From positions 1-8,508 of the forward strand of contig JAKAXF010000023.1 in NCBI GenBank assembly GCA_021816645.1: a stretch of 8,508 nt of DNA, written 5' to 3'. How positions within the stretch are numbered: the stretch's first letter is position 1; each line of letters opens with the position of its first letter. Shown here piece after piece: positions 1 through 6,398 of the stretch. The notes below the pieces were generated by a model. That model was not told where the DNA came from. It saw nothing but the letters and a program-made list of their open reading frames with translations, and did no database searches. This DNA comes from Microcaldota archaeon. Lineage in GTDB: Archaea; Micrarchaeota; Micrarchaeia; Micrarchaeales; Micrarchaeaceae. The translations under genes and the position numbers were made by a program.

Positions 1-2279
1 ATCTTGGACTTGAACTCGTCAAGCTTGTCCGCGTTTAAGAAAGTAAGGTACATGCTTACGTCGGGATACAGCGTTATCTTGCGGAACTTGCTGGAATCTG
101 AGTATATTACTATGTACACCCTGTCGCCGCGTATCGTTGCAACCATGTCGGCGAGGCTGCTCGCGTCAAGGTCCGAGAAGATGAACGTGTTCGAAACGAA
201 GAATGTCCTTAGCTTCTTGAAGGTGGCGAGGTAGTCCGGATCGTGGCCGCTCTGCTCTACCCAGTAGGCCGGCATGTACAGCCCGTCGCGCTCAATCAGC
301 AGCTTGTTGGCCTGAAGCTTGCTGAGTATCATATCTATGTTGTTGTACGTAAGGTTGACCGGTACGTTGCCGAACCTTATGTAGTTCGCTATAGCGCTCC
401 TTATCTCCTTCTTCGACAGCGGCATGAACTTCCAGTGATAGTACAGGTTGAGCTTGTCGAAAGCGCCGAGCAATTCCTTTGACTGCAGCTTTATCTGCGT
501 CTTGGCCTGCGGCGGCAGCATCGGCACGTCTATGTAGAATTCGTCCCTGTTCGGCGCCCTTACGAGCACCAGCATCAGGAAGACGATTATTGCAACTACG
601 GCCAATTCTAGGTACTGCTTATTTATCTTGAGCACCTGCGGCGGATTGTAAAGGGAGTACGTGAAGTTCTCGGAGAACATTCCTATGTAGAAGCTAACAT
701 TGCCGAACAGCTGCGGAGAGCCCCTGGGCAGCGTGTATGTTATCGTGCCGTTCGACACGACTCCGCTCTCGGGGTAGAGCTTGTTCGCGTTTATCGTGTA
801 GTTTATGCCCGATATAGATACTCCTACGTCTGATATGGAGAAGACAAAGGTGCCTGACGAAAAGTTCTTCACTATTGGGTTTATTGTGAGCGGTGGAACG
901 TACACCAGCGCGTCGCCGTACCTTTTATTGGACAGGCCCTGAAGCGAAGCTACGTAGCTTCCAGGTCCGAGCGGTATGCTCATGTACTTTATGAACGTGA
1001 AGTTCCCCGAAGCCGATATGGGAGGTAGCGGCAGGGAGAGCACGCTCTCCCCGTACAGATTGTATATAGTGAGGTGAGGCTCTATCGGTATTGGAGATGA
1101 CGAATTCGTGAATATTTGCATCTGCACGTTGATGTTTGTATTTGGCGTTATAACTCCAGGCAGAGAGAGTGTTCCGTTTATCGCAAACTTGGGCTCAAAA
1201 TTCGAGTAGTAGAAGAATGAGTTAGACGCGTCAGAGAAGCTCGAGTTGGTATACACGGCGATCCTTCCGTAGCTGCTGTCCAGCTGCGAGAGCATCGAGC
1301 CCCCGTAGCTTATCATCGGAGTTTCAAGCAGCAGCCCGCTGCTGCCTGTAGAGAACGAGTATGAGTCCGCTGGTATCGGTATCTTCTCGTAACCGCTCGA
1401 ATAGTACGGAAGCCAGAAGAGCGACGCTATGGCCCTGGATATATCGGAAGCCGAATCCGAGGCGCTGCTCCACGAATTTAGGTAGTTGGAAAAAGCCACT
1501 ATCGAACCGTTGTCTACATTCTCGTACGTGGAATTGTAATACGACTGGCCGTCGACGAATGAGAAAGTAGGAGCGGAGAAGTAAAAGGTGCTATTTGGTA
1601 TAGCGCCCGGATGAATCTTGCTCGAGTATGAGGACGTCTTCAGGAACGTTGGTAGAGAGTAGACGGGAGTAATCACGCTCCCCTGCAGCAACACGTTCGA
1701 AAAGTTCCTGCCTATATACACTATGCTTGTACCCTTCGATAGCAGATAATCCATGACTGTTATGTTTGTGTTGTAGTAGGGCTGGAGGAAGACGCCGGGC
1801 AGCAGGCCGTTCGGTACCACCAGCACAGAATCGTTCTGTATTCTGGTCACGTTCTGCAACGATACGCCGATAAGTGAACTCTGGTTTGCGATTACTCCGT
1901 AGTGATATAGATCTGTAGAGAGATCCGAGGTGAACAGGGCGATGTTACCGCAACCTATGCATTCGTTTGTGGTGTTTAGGATGTATACGTTGGAAGGTAT
2001 CGGGTCCTTGTAGAGTGCCGCGTACACGTAAAGGGACGAGACGTTCCACGAGGAGTAGTCCAGCAACAGGTACGGCACCACGGTGCTGAGGTTGCCGTAG
2101 AAAAGCAGATCCTGCGACGACACGTCAGCACCTAGCGACGGAGGCCCGGTTTTTACTGCGATCGGAGTTGTTGGATGTATGCTCGAAAGCTCAATTTTAA
2201 GATACACCACCATAGCTACAACGAGTAGGACCATGATGACCAGTATTGCTATAATAGTCATTTTGGTTTTTTTCTGCAT
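1..2279 (-). CDS. Large two-helix membrane protein with glycosylated-looking outer region and cytosolic winged-helix-like domain (3' end outside window)
   Basis: I do not recognise a named family. The frame is open from ATG at 2279 to the window edge (759 codons, no stop), so the C terminus is missing. Residues 8-27 form an uncleaved-looking anchor after a Lys-rich start. Residues about 34-553 should be outside the cell: they are rich in Ser, Tyr and Asn, carry about 20 N-X-S/T sequons (for example N63, N79, N192, N257, N426, N538), and contain one C-x-x-C pair (C107, C110). The stretch around 150-195 (VLVVPNGLLPG, then KGTSIVYIGRNF) resembles a Rossmann/GATase-like fold; that is inference. 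A second helix at about 556-573 is followed by RAPNR, consistent with return to the cytoplasm. Residues about 618-672 look like a winged helix (KKEIRSAI, then LSKLQANKLLIERDGLY). The start is favoured by GGAG 11 bases upstream (GGTG is also present, but only 2 bases away). It follows the 45-aa ORF and may share its transcript. It could be a surface sensor or an exposed part of the neighbouring secretion-like machine. Confidence 0.85.
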   Translation of the reverse strand, partial: MQKKTKMTIIAILVIMVLLVVAMVVYLKIELSSIHPTTPIAVKTGPPSLGADVSSQDLLFYGNLSTVVPYLLLDYSSWNVSSLYVYAALYKDPIPSNVYILNTTNECIGCGNIALFTSDLSTDLYHYGVIANQSSLIGVSLQNVTRIQNDSVLVVPNGLLPGVFLQPYYNTNITVMDYLLSKGTSIVYIGRNFSNVLLQGSVITPVYSLPTFLKTSSYSSKIHPGAIPNSTFYFSAPTFSFVDGQSYYNSTYENVDNGSIVAFSNYLNSWSSASDSASDISRAIASLFWLPYYSSGYEKIPIPADSYSFSTGSSGLLLETPMISYGGSMLSQLDSSYGRIAVYTNSSFSDASNSFFYYSNFEPKFAINGTLSLPGVITPNTNINVQMQIFTNSSSPIPIEPHLTIYNLYGESVLSLPLPPISASGNFTFIKYMSIPLGPGSYVASLQGLSNKRYGDALVYVPPLTINPIVKNFSSGTFVFSISDVGVSISGINYTINANKLYPESGVVSNGTITYTLPRGSPQLFGNVSFYIGMFSENFTYSLYNPPQVLKINKQYLELAVVAIIVFLMLVLVRAPNRDEFYIDVPMLPPQAKTQIKLQSKELLGAFDKLNLYYHWKFMPLSKKEIRSAIANYIRFGNVPVNLTYNNIDMILSKLQANKLLIERDGLYMPAYWVEQSGHDPDYLATFKKLRTFFVSNTFIFSDLDASSLADMVATIRGDRVYIVIYSDSSKFRKITLYPDVSMYLTFLNADKLDEFKSK

Positions 2280-2306
2280 CACACCTACCGCTCCGGCTCT
2301 CTAGGC

Positions 2307-2444
2307 CTAAGACTGCTCCTGCTTTATCCTAAACACCTTCATAAAAAGCTTGGTCATAAAGTTCTGCTTCCCCCCGAGGGGGTTAACGACGTTGTAGACC
2401 TTTATGTAGCGTAGCTTCTTGTTGATCCTTACAAAGTATTTCAT
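2307..2444 (-). CDS. Small basic protein, 45 aa, hypothetical
   Basis: An ATG-to-TAG frame begins MKYFVRINKKLRYIKVY and ends MKVFRIKQEQS. It is strongly basic, with many Lys and Arg and few acidic residues, and has no membrane helix or cysteine. It fills the gap between the 245-aa coiled-coil gene, whose stop lies 12 bases upstream, and the large membrane protein, whose start lies 27 bases downstream. Codon choice (AAG, AGG, ATA, TAC) matches the neighbours. The ribosome site is weak: only GAATGAT close to the ATG. Such a protein could bind nucleic acid or an acidic membrane-protein tail, but nothing in the sequence decides this. It could also be an untranslated spacer that happens to be open. 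Confidence 0.55.
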   Translation of the reverse strand: MKYFVRINKKLRYIKVYNVVNPLGGKQNFMTKLFMKVFRIKQEQS

Positions 2445-2456
2445 AGTATCATTCGA

Positions 2457-3194
2457 CTATCCTCTGAGCTCTATGTATCCGAGCGAAACCATCTTGTTGA
2501 GTATCTGCTCTACGCGCGGAGGTATCATCTTGTAGGTTTCCGCAAACTCGTTGACGTCTATCGTGTTGTTGTGCGATTCTATCCACTCCTGCACCATGAC
2601 CATCAGTGACTCGTCGGAATACGTCTCAAGCGATTTGAGCCTGTCCTTCAGCGCCGCGTTCTCCTGGCTCAGCTGCGAAGCCTGAACCGTAAGGTTTTTG
2701 TTCGATGAGGTAAGCTCTATGTTCAGCCTCTTGAGCTCGCGGTATTCGTTGAAGAGAGAATCGTAGTTGTTGAACAGTGTGCTGTAGCTCTGCGACATAG
2801 AGTTAAGCACGTCGTCTATGGCTGAGTCGGAGTACTGGAAAAATTCGGCCAGGTTGGGAGTGTACAGATCTGATATCAGAGAGAGGACGCTGAACACGTT
2901 CTTTATTACAGACAGCCTTCTGAGCTTCTCGCTGGCGTCCATTGGGATTGTATACTCTATATCCATCCTGTCCTTGAAGAGCTTTATTACGAAGAATAGG
3001 AAGGGTCGTTTTTGTATGTCCCTGCTTTCTACTCTTATGAGAGACAGCGAATCCGCATCGCGCTTTACCGAGAACATCTGCAGCGATGAGAGCCTGCTCG
3101 CTATCGCGTCGAAGCTGCCGAGTAGGGTGCCGCCTATGCTTATCGTGCTTACCTTGGGCTCTACTACACCGCTCTCTTCAGCCAAAACAACCAC
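2457..3194 (-). CDS. Coiled-coil protein with C-terminal winged-helix-like domain, 245 aa
   Basis: No named family recognised. Residues 1 to about 88 look like a compact alpha/beta domain (SIGGTLLGSF, then RPFLFFVIKLFKDRMDIEYT). Residues 89-135 are helical, and about 140-192 form a heptad-like coiled coil rich in Leu, Asn, Gln and Glu (LFNEYRELKRLNIEL, then LSQENAALKDRLKSLE). The last 50 residues fit a winged helix (MVQEWIESHNNTIDVNEF, then VEQILNKMVSLGYIEL). There is no signal peptide or membrane helix, so it should be cytosolic. It starts at GTG; an in-frame TAG lies four codons upstream, and a weak GGGAT sits 6 bases before the start, so a longer protein is excluded. A 134-base gap with a possible TATA box precedes it, suggesting its own promoter. 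It may be a transcription regulator, or a dimeric DNA-binding or scaffold part of the adjacent machine. The domain calls are by eye. Confidence 0.85.
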   Translation of the reverse strand: MVVLAEESGVVEPKVSTISIGGTLLGSFDAIASRLSSLQMFSVKRDADSLSLIRVESRDIQKRPFLFFVIKLFKDRMDIEYTIPMDASEKLRRLSVIKNVFSVLSLISDLYTPNLAEFFQYSDSAIDDVLNSMSQSYSTLFNNYDSLFNEYRELKRLNIELTSSNKNLTVQASQLSQENAALKDRLKSLETYSDESLMVMVQEWIESHNNTIDVNEFAETYKMIPPRVEQILNKMVSLGYIELRG

Positions 3195-3223
3195 TAAGTG
3201 ATCCCGCTATCAGACAGGCGTTC

Positions 3224-3238
3224 AAAGACACCGTCTTT
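3224..3238. repeat. Perfect inverted repeat in the leader of the coiled-coil gene
   Basis: AAAGAC and GTCTTT flank three bases (ACC on the plus strand). The dyad lies 30-44 bases before the GTG start at 3194 and downstream of the TATA-like element at 3278-3286. In RNA it would be a 6-bp, A/U-rich stem with a 3-base loop; in DNA it could be an operator half-site pair. A 6-bp dyad can occur by chance. Confidence 0.35.
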
Positions 3239-3277
3239 TCGTCCGTGAGGGCGGAACATAGATATAGAGGAATAAGG

Positions 3278-3286
3278 TTATAAAAA
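3278..3286 (-). promoter_or_regulatory. Candidate TATA box for the coiled-coil gene
   Basis: The minus strand reads TTTTTATAA within CTTTTTATAACC. Archaeal transcription starts about 25 bases downstream of the box centre, here near 3256, which would leave a leader of about 60 bases before the GTG at 3194. The same T run could instead be the termination signal of the upstream operon. Confidence 0.4.
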
Positions 3287-3306
3287 GATTGTTATGCTAT
3301 CGGGCG

Positions 3307-3325
3307 CCTCGTTTTATGGCCGAGG
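3307..3325 (-). terminator. Possible terminator hairpin after the zinc-ribbon gene
   Basis: Just after the TGA at 3329, the minus strand reads CCTCG, a 9-base loop, then CGAGG: a 5-bp stem. About 20 bases further on comes a run of five T (3286-3282). Archaeal termination depends mainly on T tracts, so the T run may matter more than the short stem. Confidence 0.3.
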
Positions 3326-3328
3326 TTG

Positions 3329-3754
3329 TCAGCGCTTGCCTGCCGCTTTCGCAGCGGTCTTTTGGTTGCCGCTGCCCGCAACCGCCCTGTTAGGGACAAC
3401 AAGTGCGGGCACGTAATTCACAAGCGAGAGCAGGTAGAGGAAAAGAATGATTATGGCGCCGTATAGAAGCGCCGACAGCTTGTCATGAGACAGCACTACG
3501 AATGCCCCGGCAAAGAGGAAGCCCAGTACGAGGTAAACGACCTGACGCCTGACCATCCGCTCTCTGGCCTTCTTGTACTTTGGATAGCACTCCCTGCACA
3601 CCACGAGCTCGTACCCCTTCTCGTTTCTCGTCACATACCTTTTTATGAGTCTTATCCCGTTTATCACGAAGTCTTCCTTTACCGGCAGGCCGTCCTTTGC
3701 CTCGCCGCAGATTATGCACCGCTTGCCGTTGCTCTTTGCGTTTTCTGGGTTCAA
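3329..3754 (-). CDS. Zinc-ribbon membrane protein, 141 aa, TTG start
   Basis: Residues 13-16 (CIIC) and 53-56 (CREC) form two C-x-x-C knuckles about 36 residues apart, the pattern of a zinc ribbon, on the N-terminal side of two membrane helices (about 71-88 and 92-119). The basic stretch KYKKARERMVRR before the first helix places the ribbon in the cytoplasm. The C terminus is a short Ala/Lys/Gly-rich tail (about 120-141). No family name is recognised. The start is TTG, sharing TTGA with the TGA stop of the preceding gene, so translation is probably coupled. GGTG at 3763-3760 lies 5 bases upstream and supports this start; no in-frame ATG exists before the first cysteine pair. It is the last gene of the VirB4 cluster and may link DNA or a protein partner to the membrane complex, which is inference. 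Confidence 0.85.
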   Translation of the reverse strand: MNPENAKSNGKRCIICGEAKDGLPVKEDFVINGIRLIKRYVTRNEKGYELVVCRECYPKYKKARERMVRRQVVYLVLGFLFAGAFVVLSHDKLSALLYGAIIILFLYLLSLVNYVPALVVPNRAVAGSGNQKTAAKAAGKR

Positions 3755-4059
3755 CCAAACACCACGTCCGCCTCGTACACCCTGCCTATTTCAGAAGTTA
3801 TCCTTTTCTCGTCGACCATCCCCATGACCCCGTTTATCATTACGTCGTCCATGCCGAGGCGCCTGAGCACGTTGATTATGTCGTCCCTCTCCAGGCCCGC
3901 TTTCTCGAGGAGCGACACGAACGAAACCACGTTTATGTGCCTGTGCGACTTCTCCATCGCCGCTATGAGCCCTTCTATGTTCTTCTCGCTGACCTTGAGC
4001 GCGAGAAGGACGCGCCTTATCTCGATTCTTGATATCGCGAAGGTGTTTGTGCTAGCCAT
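3751..4059 (-). CDS. Free-standing copy of the motor ATPase C-terminal helical domain, 102 aa
   Basis: Residues 9-80 align without gaps to residues 427-498 of the ATPase encoded just upstream, with about 19 of 72 identical and most other positions conservative. Shared landmarks are E-(I/L)-(R/K)-x-VL, S-x-x-x-I, G-x-x-x-x-DII and LG-x-x-D-x-x-I-x-x-x-MG. The protein is mostly helical, with no membrane segment. The spacing resembles a degenerate EF-hand (helix, loop, helix, then a second helical pair), but the calcium ligands are not kept. I chose ATG at 4059 because GGGTG at 4070-4066 sits 6 bases upstream. A GTG at 4068 would add three residues, but it lies inside that ribosome site. The ATG overlaps the ATPase stop by 8 bases (ATGGCTAG), and the end overlaps the next gene by 4 bases. 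A regulator or assembly partner competing with the ATPase tail is the simplest idea; no function is known. Confidence 0.85.
   Translation of the reverse strand: MASTNTFAISRIEIRRVLLALKVSEKNIEGLIAAMEKSHRHINVVSFVSLLEKAGLERDDIINVLRRLGMDDVMINGVMGMVDEKRITSEIGRVYEADVVFG
3760..3763 (-). promoter_or_regulatory. Ribosome binding site GGTG deciding the TTG start
   Basis: GGTG is complementary to the archaeal 16S 3' end (CACC) and sits 5 bases before the TTG at 3754. It lies inside the end of the preceding gene and is the main support for the unusual start codon. Confidence 0.5.
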
Positions 4060-5560
4060 TCTGCGCACCCATTATCCTGGTTATCAGCTGGTCGGGTATG
4101 CCGAGGTTCTTTAGGAAAGATATTATGTCACCGACCCTTGCGCCGTGAGACTTTAGCGAGTTTATGAAGTCGTTCATCTTGAAAGTCCTGTCCTGCTGGT
4201 CGAAAGTTGTGAAGATCGAGCTGATGTCCTCGTTCGACAGGTTGCAGTCTATCAGCACATTCTTCAGTTCGTCTTTTTCGAACTGGTACTCGCGCTGTAT
4301 GATTCCCGAGGATATCTCGCTCTGAGTCAGCATATCGGCGAGGTCGATGGTGTACACGTACAGAGGTTCCTCGCCCTTGACTTTCTCGAGCAGGAAGGTC
4401 TCTGGAAACCTCAGCGCGGTCTGGAACGCCATGACGACCGCTACCTGTCCCACTCCGAACTTTCCTATCTCGGACCTTATAAAGTCGGAGAAGTTCAGCG
4501 ATCCCTGAAGATAGTTCATGAACTTTTCGAACTTTATCCTTAGCACGAAGTTCGTGCCGACGTTTGAGAATATCGCCTCGTTTATGTCCGTCGGGTTCTG
4601 CGAAGCGACTATGAGTCCGAACCTGTACTTTCTTCCCTCCCTGACTATCGTAACTGCGTCGCTCTTCTCGTCGCTCGCTACCTTCCACGCCTCGTCCAGG
4701 ACCACGAACGTCTTGAGTCCTTTTGTCTCGCTCCACACCTCTGCCCTCATCAGCTCCTTGAGCGTCTGGAGTATGAACAGCGCTGCTAGTGCCCTGAACG
4801 TGTCGTCTGACAGCGCGGACAGATCTATGTCTACGAGCCCCGACTCCACGAGCTTCGAAAGTTCGAGCGTACTCTTCCTTGCGAAGTAGTCCTCACCTTC
4901 CCGGGCGAACTGCCTCAGCCTGTATATCGCGTTCTCGAGCTCGGCAGGGTACTCGTACGTGCCTTCCTGCAGCTTCTCCTCGAGCAGCGAGATCGCGTCC
5001 TTCAGCGTTGGAGCGTCCTTGCCCTCGGGCGCCCTCTCCGACAGCGTGAATCCAGCGTTGACATATGCCTGCTCTATCGCTTCCTCGGTCAGCCTCTTCT
5101 GCTCCGGATATGCGCCTATGTCCGTCAGTATATCCAGAGAGTTTATTATCTGCTTCACCCTGTCCAGAGGCTTCATTCCGGACAGGTCCATTATGTTTAT
5201 GTACGAACCTTTGCCAAGCGAGACTACCGTTCCGCCGCTCTGATTGACCCAAGCTTTGTACTCTCCAGCCCAGTCTATTATGACCGCGTTTGTCCCCCAT
5301 ATGTAGTTTGCCCTAAGTATGAAGGTCTTTACGAAGTAGCTCTTTCCGGCTCCGGTTATACCGACAACGGCTATGTGGGGGTTGGTGATGTTGAGGAACG
5401 ACCACGTGAACGGCACGCGGAATATCTTAGTGTTGCCTATGAATATCGACTTGAACGGGTCGTTGAGCAGCACGCTCGCCGGAGGCTCGGGGGGCCTGGA
5501 TATGAATGACCTCTTCGCTATTTCGTTGCTCATTATATGCTGGAATCTTAGTATAGTCAT
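4052..5560 (-). CDS. VirB4/HerA-type secretion motor ATPase lacking the usual VirB4 N-terminal domain, 502 aa
   Basis: This is a RecA-fold hexameric motor of the VirB4/TraC/HerA-FtsK superfamily, expected on the cytoplasmic face of a membrane channel. Visible motifs are Walker A GITGAGKS (67-74), a following strand NAVIIDWAGEY (91-101), Walker B TFVVLDEAW (284-292, the DEAW form typical of VirB4) and VASQNPTDI (318-326), the sensor-like strand. NPHIAVVG and INIMDL are also typical of VirB4. The usual VirB4 N-terminal domain of roughly 200 residues is absent: only about 60 residues precede Walker A. The two genes upstream appear to supply it. HerA's N-terminal barrel is also not evident, and no NurA gene is nearby. 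Residues about 427-502 form an extra helical domain, repeated in the next gene. ATG at 5560 follows GGATGAT and lies 4 bases after the previous stop. Archaeal relatives would be CedB/TedC-like motors. The ATPase call is firm; the substrate is not. Confidence 0.93.
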   Translation of the reverse strand: MTILRFQHIMSNEIAKRSFISRPPEPPASVLLNDPFKSIFIGNTKIFRVPFTWSFLNITNPHIAVVGITGAGKSYFVKTFILRANYIWGTNAVIIDWAGEYKAWVNQSGGTVVSLGKGSYINIMDLSGMKPLDRVKQIINSLDILTDIGAYPEQKRLTEEAIEQAYVNAGFTLSERAPEGKDAPTLKDAISLLEEKLQEGTYEYPAELENAIYRLRQFAREGEDYFARKSTLELSKLVESGLVDIDLSALSDDTFRALAALFILQTLKELMRAEVWSETKGLKTFVVLDEAWKVASDEKSDAVTIVREGRKYRFGLIVASQNPTDINEAIFSNVGTNFVLRIKFEKFMNYLQGSLNFSDFIRSEIGKFGVGQVAVVMAFQTALRFPETFLLEKVKGEEPLYVYTIDLADMLTQSEISSGIIQREYQFEKDELKNVLIDCNLSNEDISSIFTTFDQQDRTFKMNDFINSLKSHGARVGDIISFLKNLGIPDQLITRIMGAQNG

Positions 5561-5564
5561 ATTA

Positions 5565-6398
5565 TCATCCCTGCTGGCTGAACTGCGCAGCCACGTCGTC
5601 GAATGAGGTGGGCAGCATGAAGCTGTACATGAATAGAGTATACAGTTCCCTGCCCTCTATCCTAGTCAGATCCACGTCCAGAGCGCTAAGCGCGACCTGA
5701 AGCTGTTTCACCTGCGCGTCAAGAGCGTCGAGCGATGCCTTCTCGCTTATCCCCACGGCTGTGGTCTCTATGTACATCAGCGTGGCGACGGGTTTTTCGC
5801 CCTGCGAGATCCTGTCTATCTTCGCCTGTATCATGTTGATGTTGCGCTGTATGTTGGTTATCGTGACGTCGTTTGCGCCCTGGCTCTGCAGCGCTCGCGA
5901 AAGCTGGAACTCCTGGTATCCCCTCTTGCCCTCGAGCTCGTCCCTTACCTTCTGCACGTCCATCCCTGAAGATATAACGTGATACTTGAACGGGAAGTGG
6001 ATGTTCGCTATCGCACGCTCCCATTTCTCCGGAGCCTGGCGCAGCTGATCTTCTACAGACTCCTCAACCCGTTCTTCCTTGAAAGTGTAGGCGAAGAGGT
6101 TCGCAGATATGTAGCCGGTCGAGTAGAATATGCCGTTGACGTTCTTTACAACTGCGTTCTGCTTCTTTACTATGTAGTAGTTGGCGACGGGCTGGAACGA
6201 CACTCCTAGTATCGTTGTGAAAAGCGGAAATACCACGAAATCAGCGAACGTAAAGAGCAAAAGGAATCCGAGAGTCAGAAGGGACAATACCACTACAGTG
6301 GACGACGCTAGACCCTTGCCGAAGCTGCCCGCGCCTTCTATCGCGATCAGCGTTATCAGCGCGGTAAACGCAAGGTACATTATTGTCTCTTCGTCCAT
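5565..6398 (-). CDS. VirB3-VirB4-N-like membrane adaptor, 277 aa (second of a tandem pair)
   Basis: Two membrane helices (about 7-24 and 34-60) are followed by a soluble, presumably cytoplasmic, domain. From about residue 70 the order of elements resembles the N-terminal domain of VirB4 (CagE/TrbE/VirB type): strand region YYIVKKQNAVVKNV; HFPFKYHVISSGMDVQKVRDEL (134-155, like the FPW/F strand plus helix of VirB4); a long helix (about 177-198); strand ATLMYIETTAVG (205-216); a helix; and DVDLTRIEGRELYTLFMYSF (241-260, like the LdteEL segment). The resemblance is by eye. Bacterial VirB3 is a short two-helix protein sometimes fused to VirB4; here it would be fused only to VirB4's N-terminal part. 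Its ATG follows the TAG of its paralogue with no gap, with GGTGA 4 bases upstream, and the motor gene starts 4 bases after its stop. It likely anchors the motor to the membrane channel. Confidence 0.85.
   Translation of the reverse strand: MDEETIMYLAFTALITLIAIEGAGSFGKGLASSTVVVLSLLTLGFLLLFTFADFVVFPLFTTILGVSFQPVANYYIVKKQNAVVKNVNGIFYSTGYISANLFAYTFKEERVEESVEDQLRQAPEKWERAIANIHFPFKYHVISSGMDVQKVRDELEGKRGYQEFQLSRALQSQGANDVTITNIQRNINMIQAKIDRISQGEKPVATLMYIETTAVGISEKASLDALDAQVKQLQVALSALDVDLTRIEGRELYTLFMYSFMLPTSFDDVAAQFSQQG

Noticed and set aside
107..247. Enzyme domain in the C-terminal part of the large membrane protein
   Set aside because: The region reads as alternating strands and helices (FVSNTFIFSDLDASSL, then GDRVYIVIYSD) but shows no catalytic motif I can name.
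2818..3201. 127-codon open frame on the plus strand
   Set aside because: Antisense shadow of the coiled-coil gene, whose coiled-coil and C-terminal domain patterns support the minus strand.
3485..4114. 209-codon open frame on the plus strand
   Set aside because: It runs antisense across three tightly overlapping minus-strand genes that have clear motifs and ribosome sites. Its translation shows no recognisable domain.
4249..4281. Calcium-binding EF-hand
   Set aside because: The loop after F453 is short and lacks ligands at the standard positions. Only the helix spacing is EF-hand-like.
4128..4736. 202-codon minus-strand frame inside the ATPase gene
   Set aside because: It is very rich in Arg, Gly and Glu, as expected from an out-of-frame reading, while the other frame carries Walker A and B motifs.
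4052..5560. HerA repair helicase (HerA-NurA) reading of the ATPase
   Set aside because: There is no NurA, Mre11 or Rad50 gene nearby, no clear N-terminal HerA barrel, and the DEAW motif and membrane-protein neighbours fit VirB4 better.
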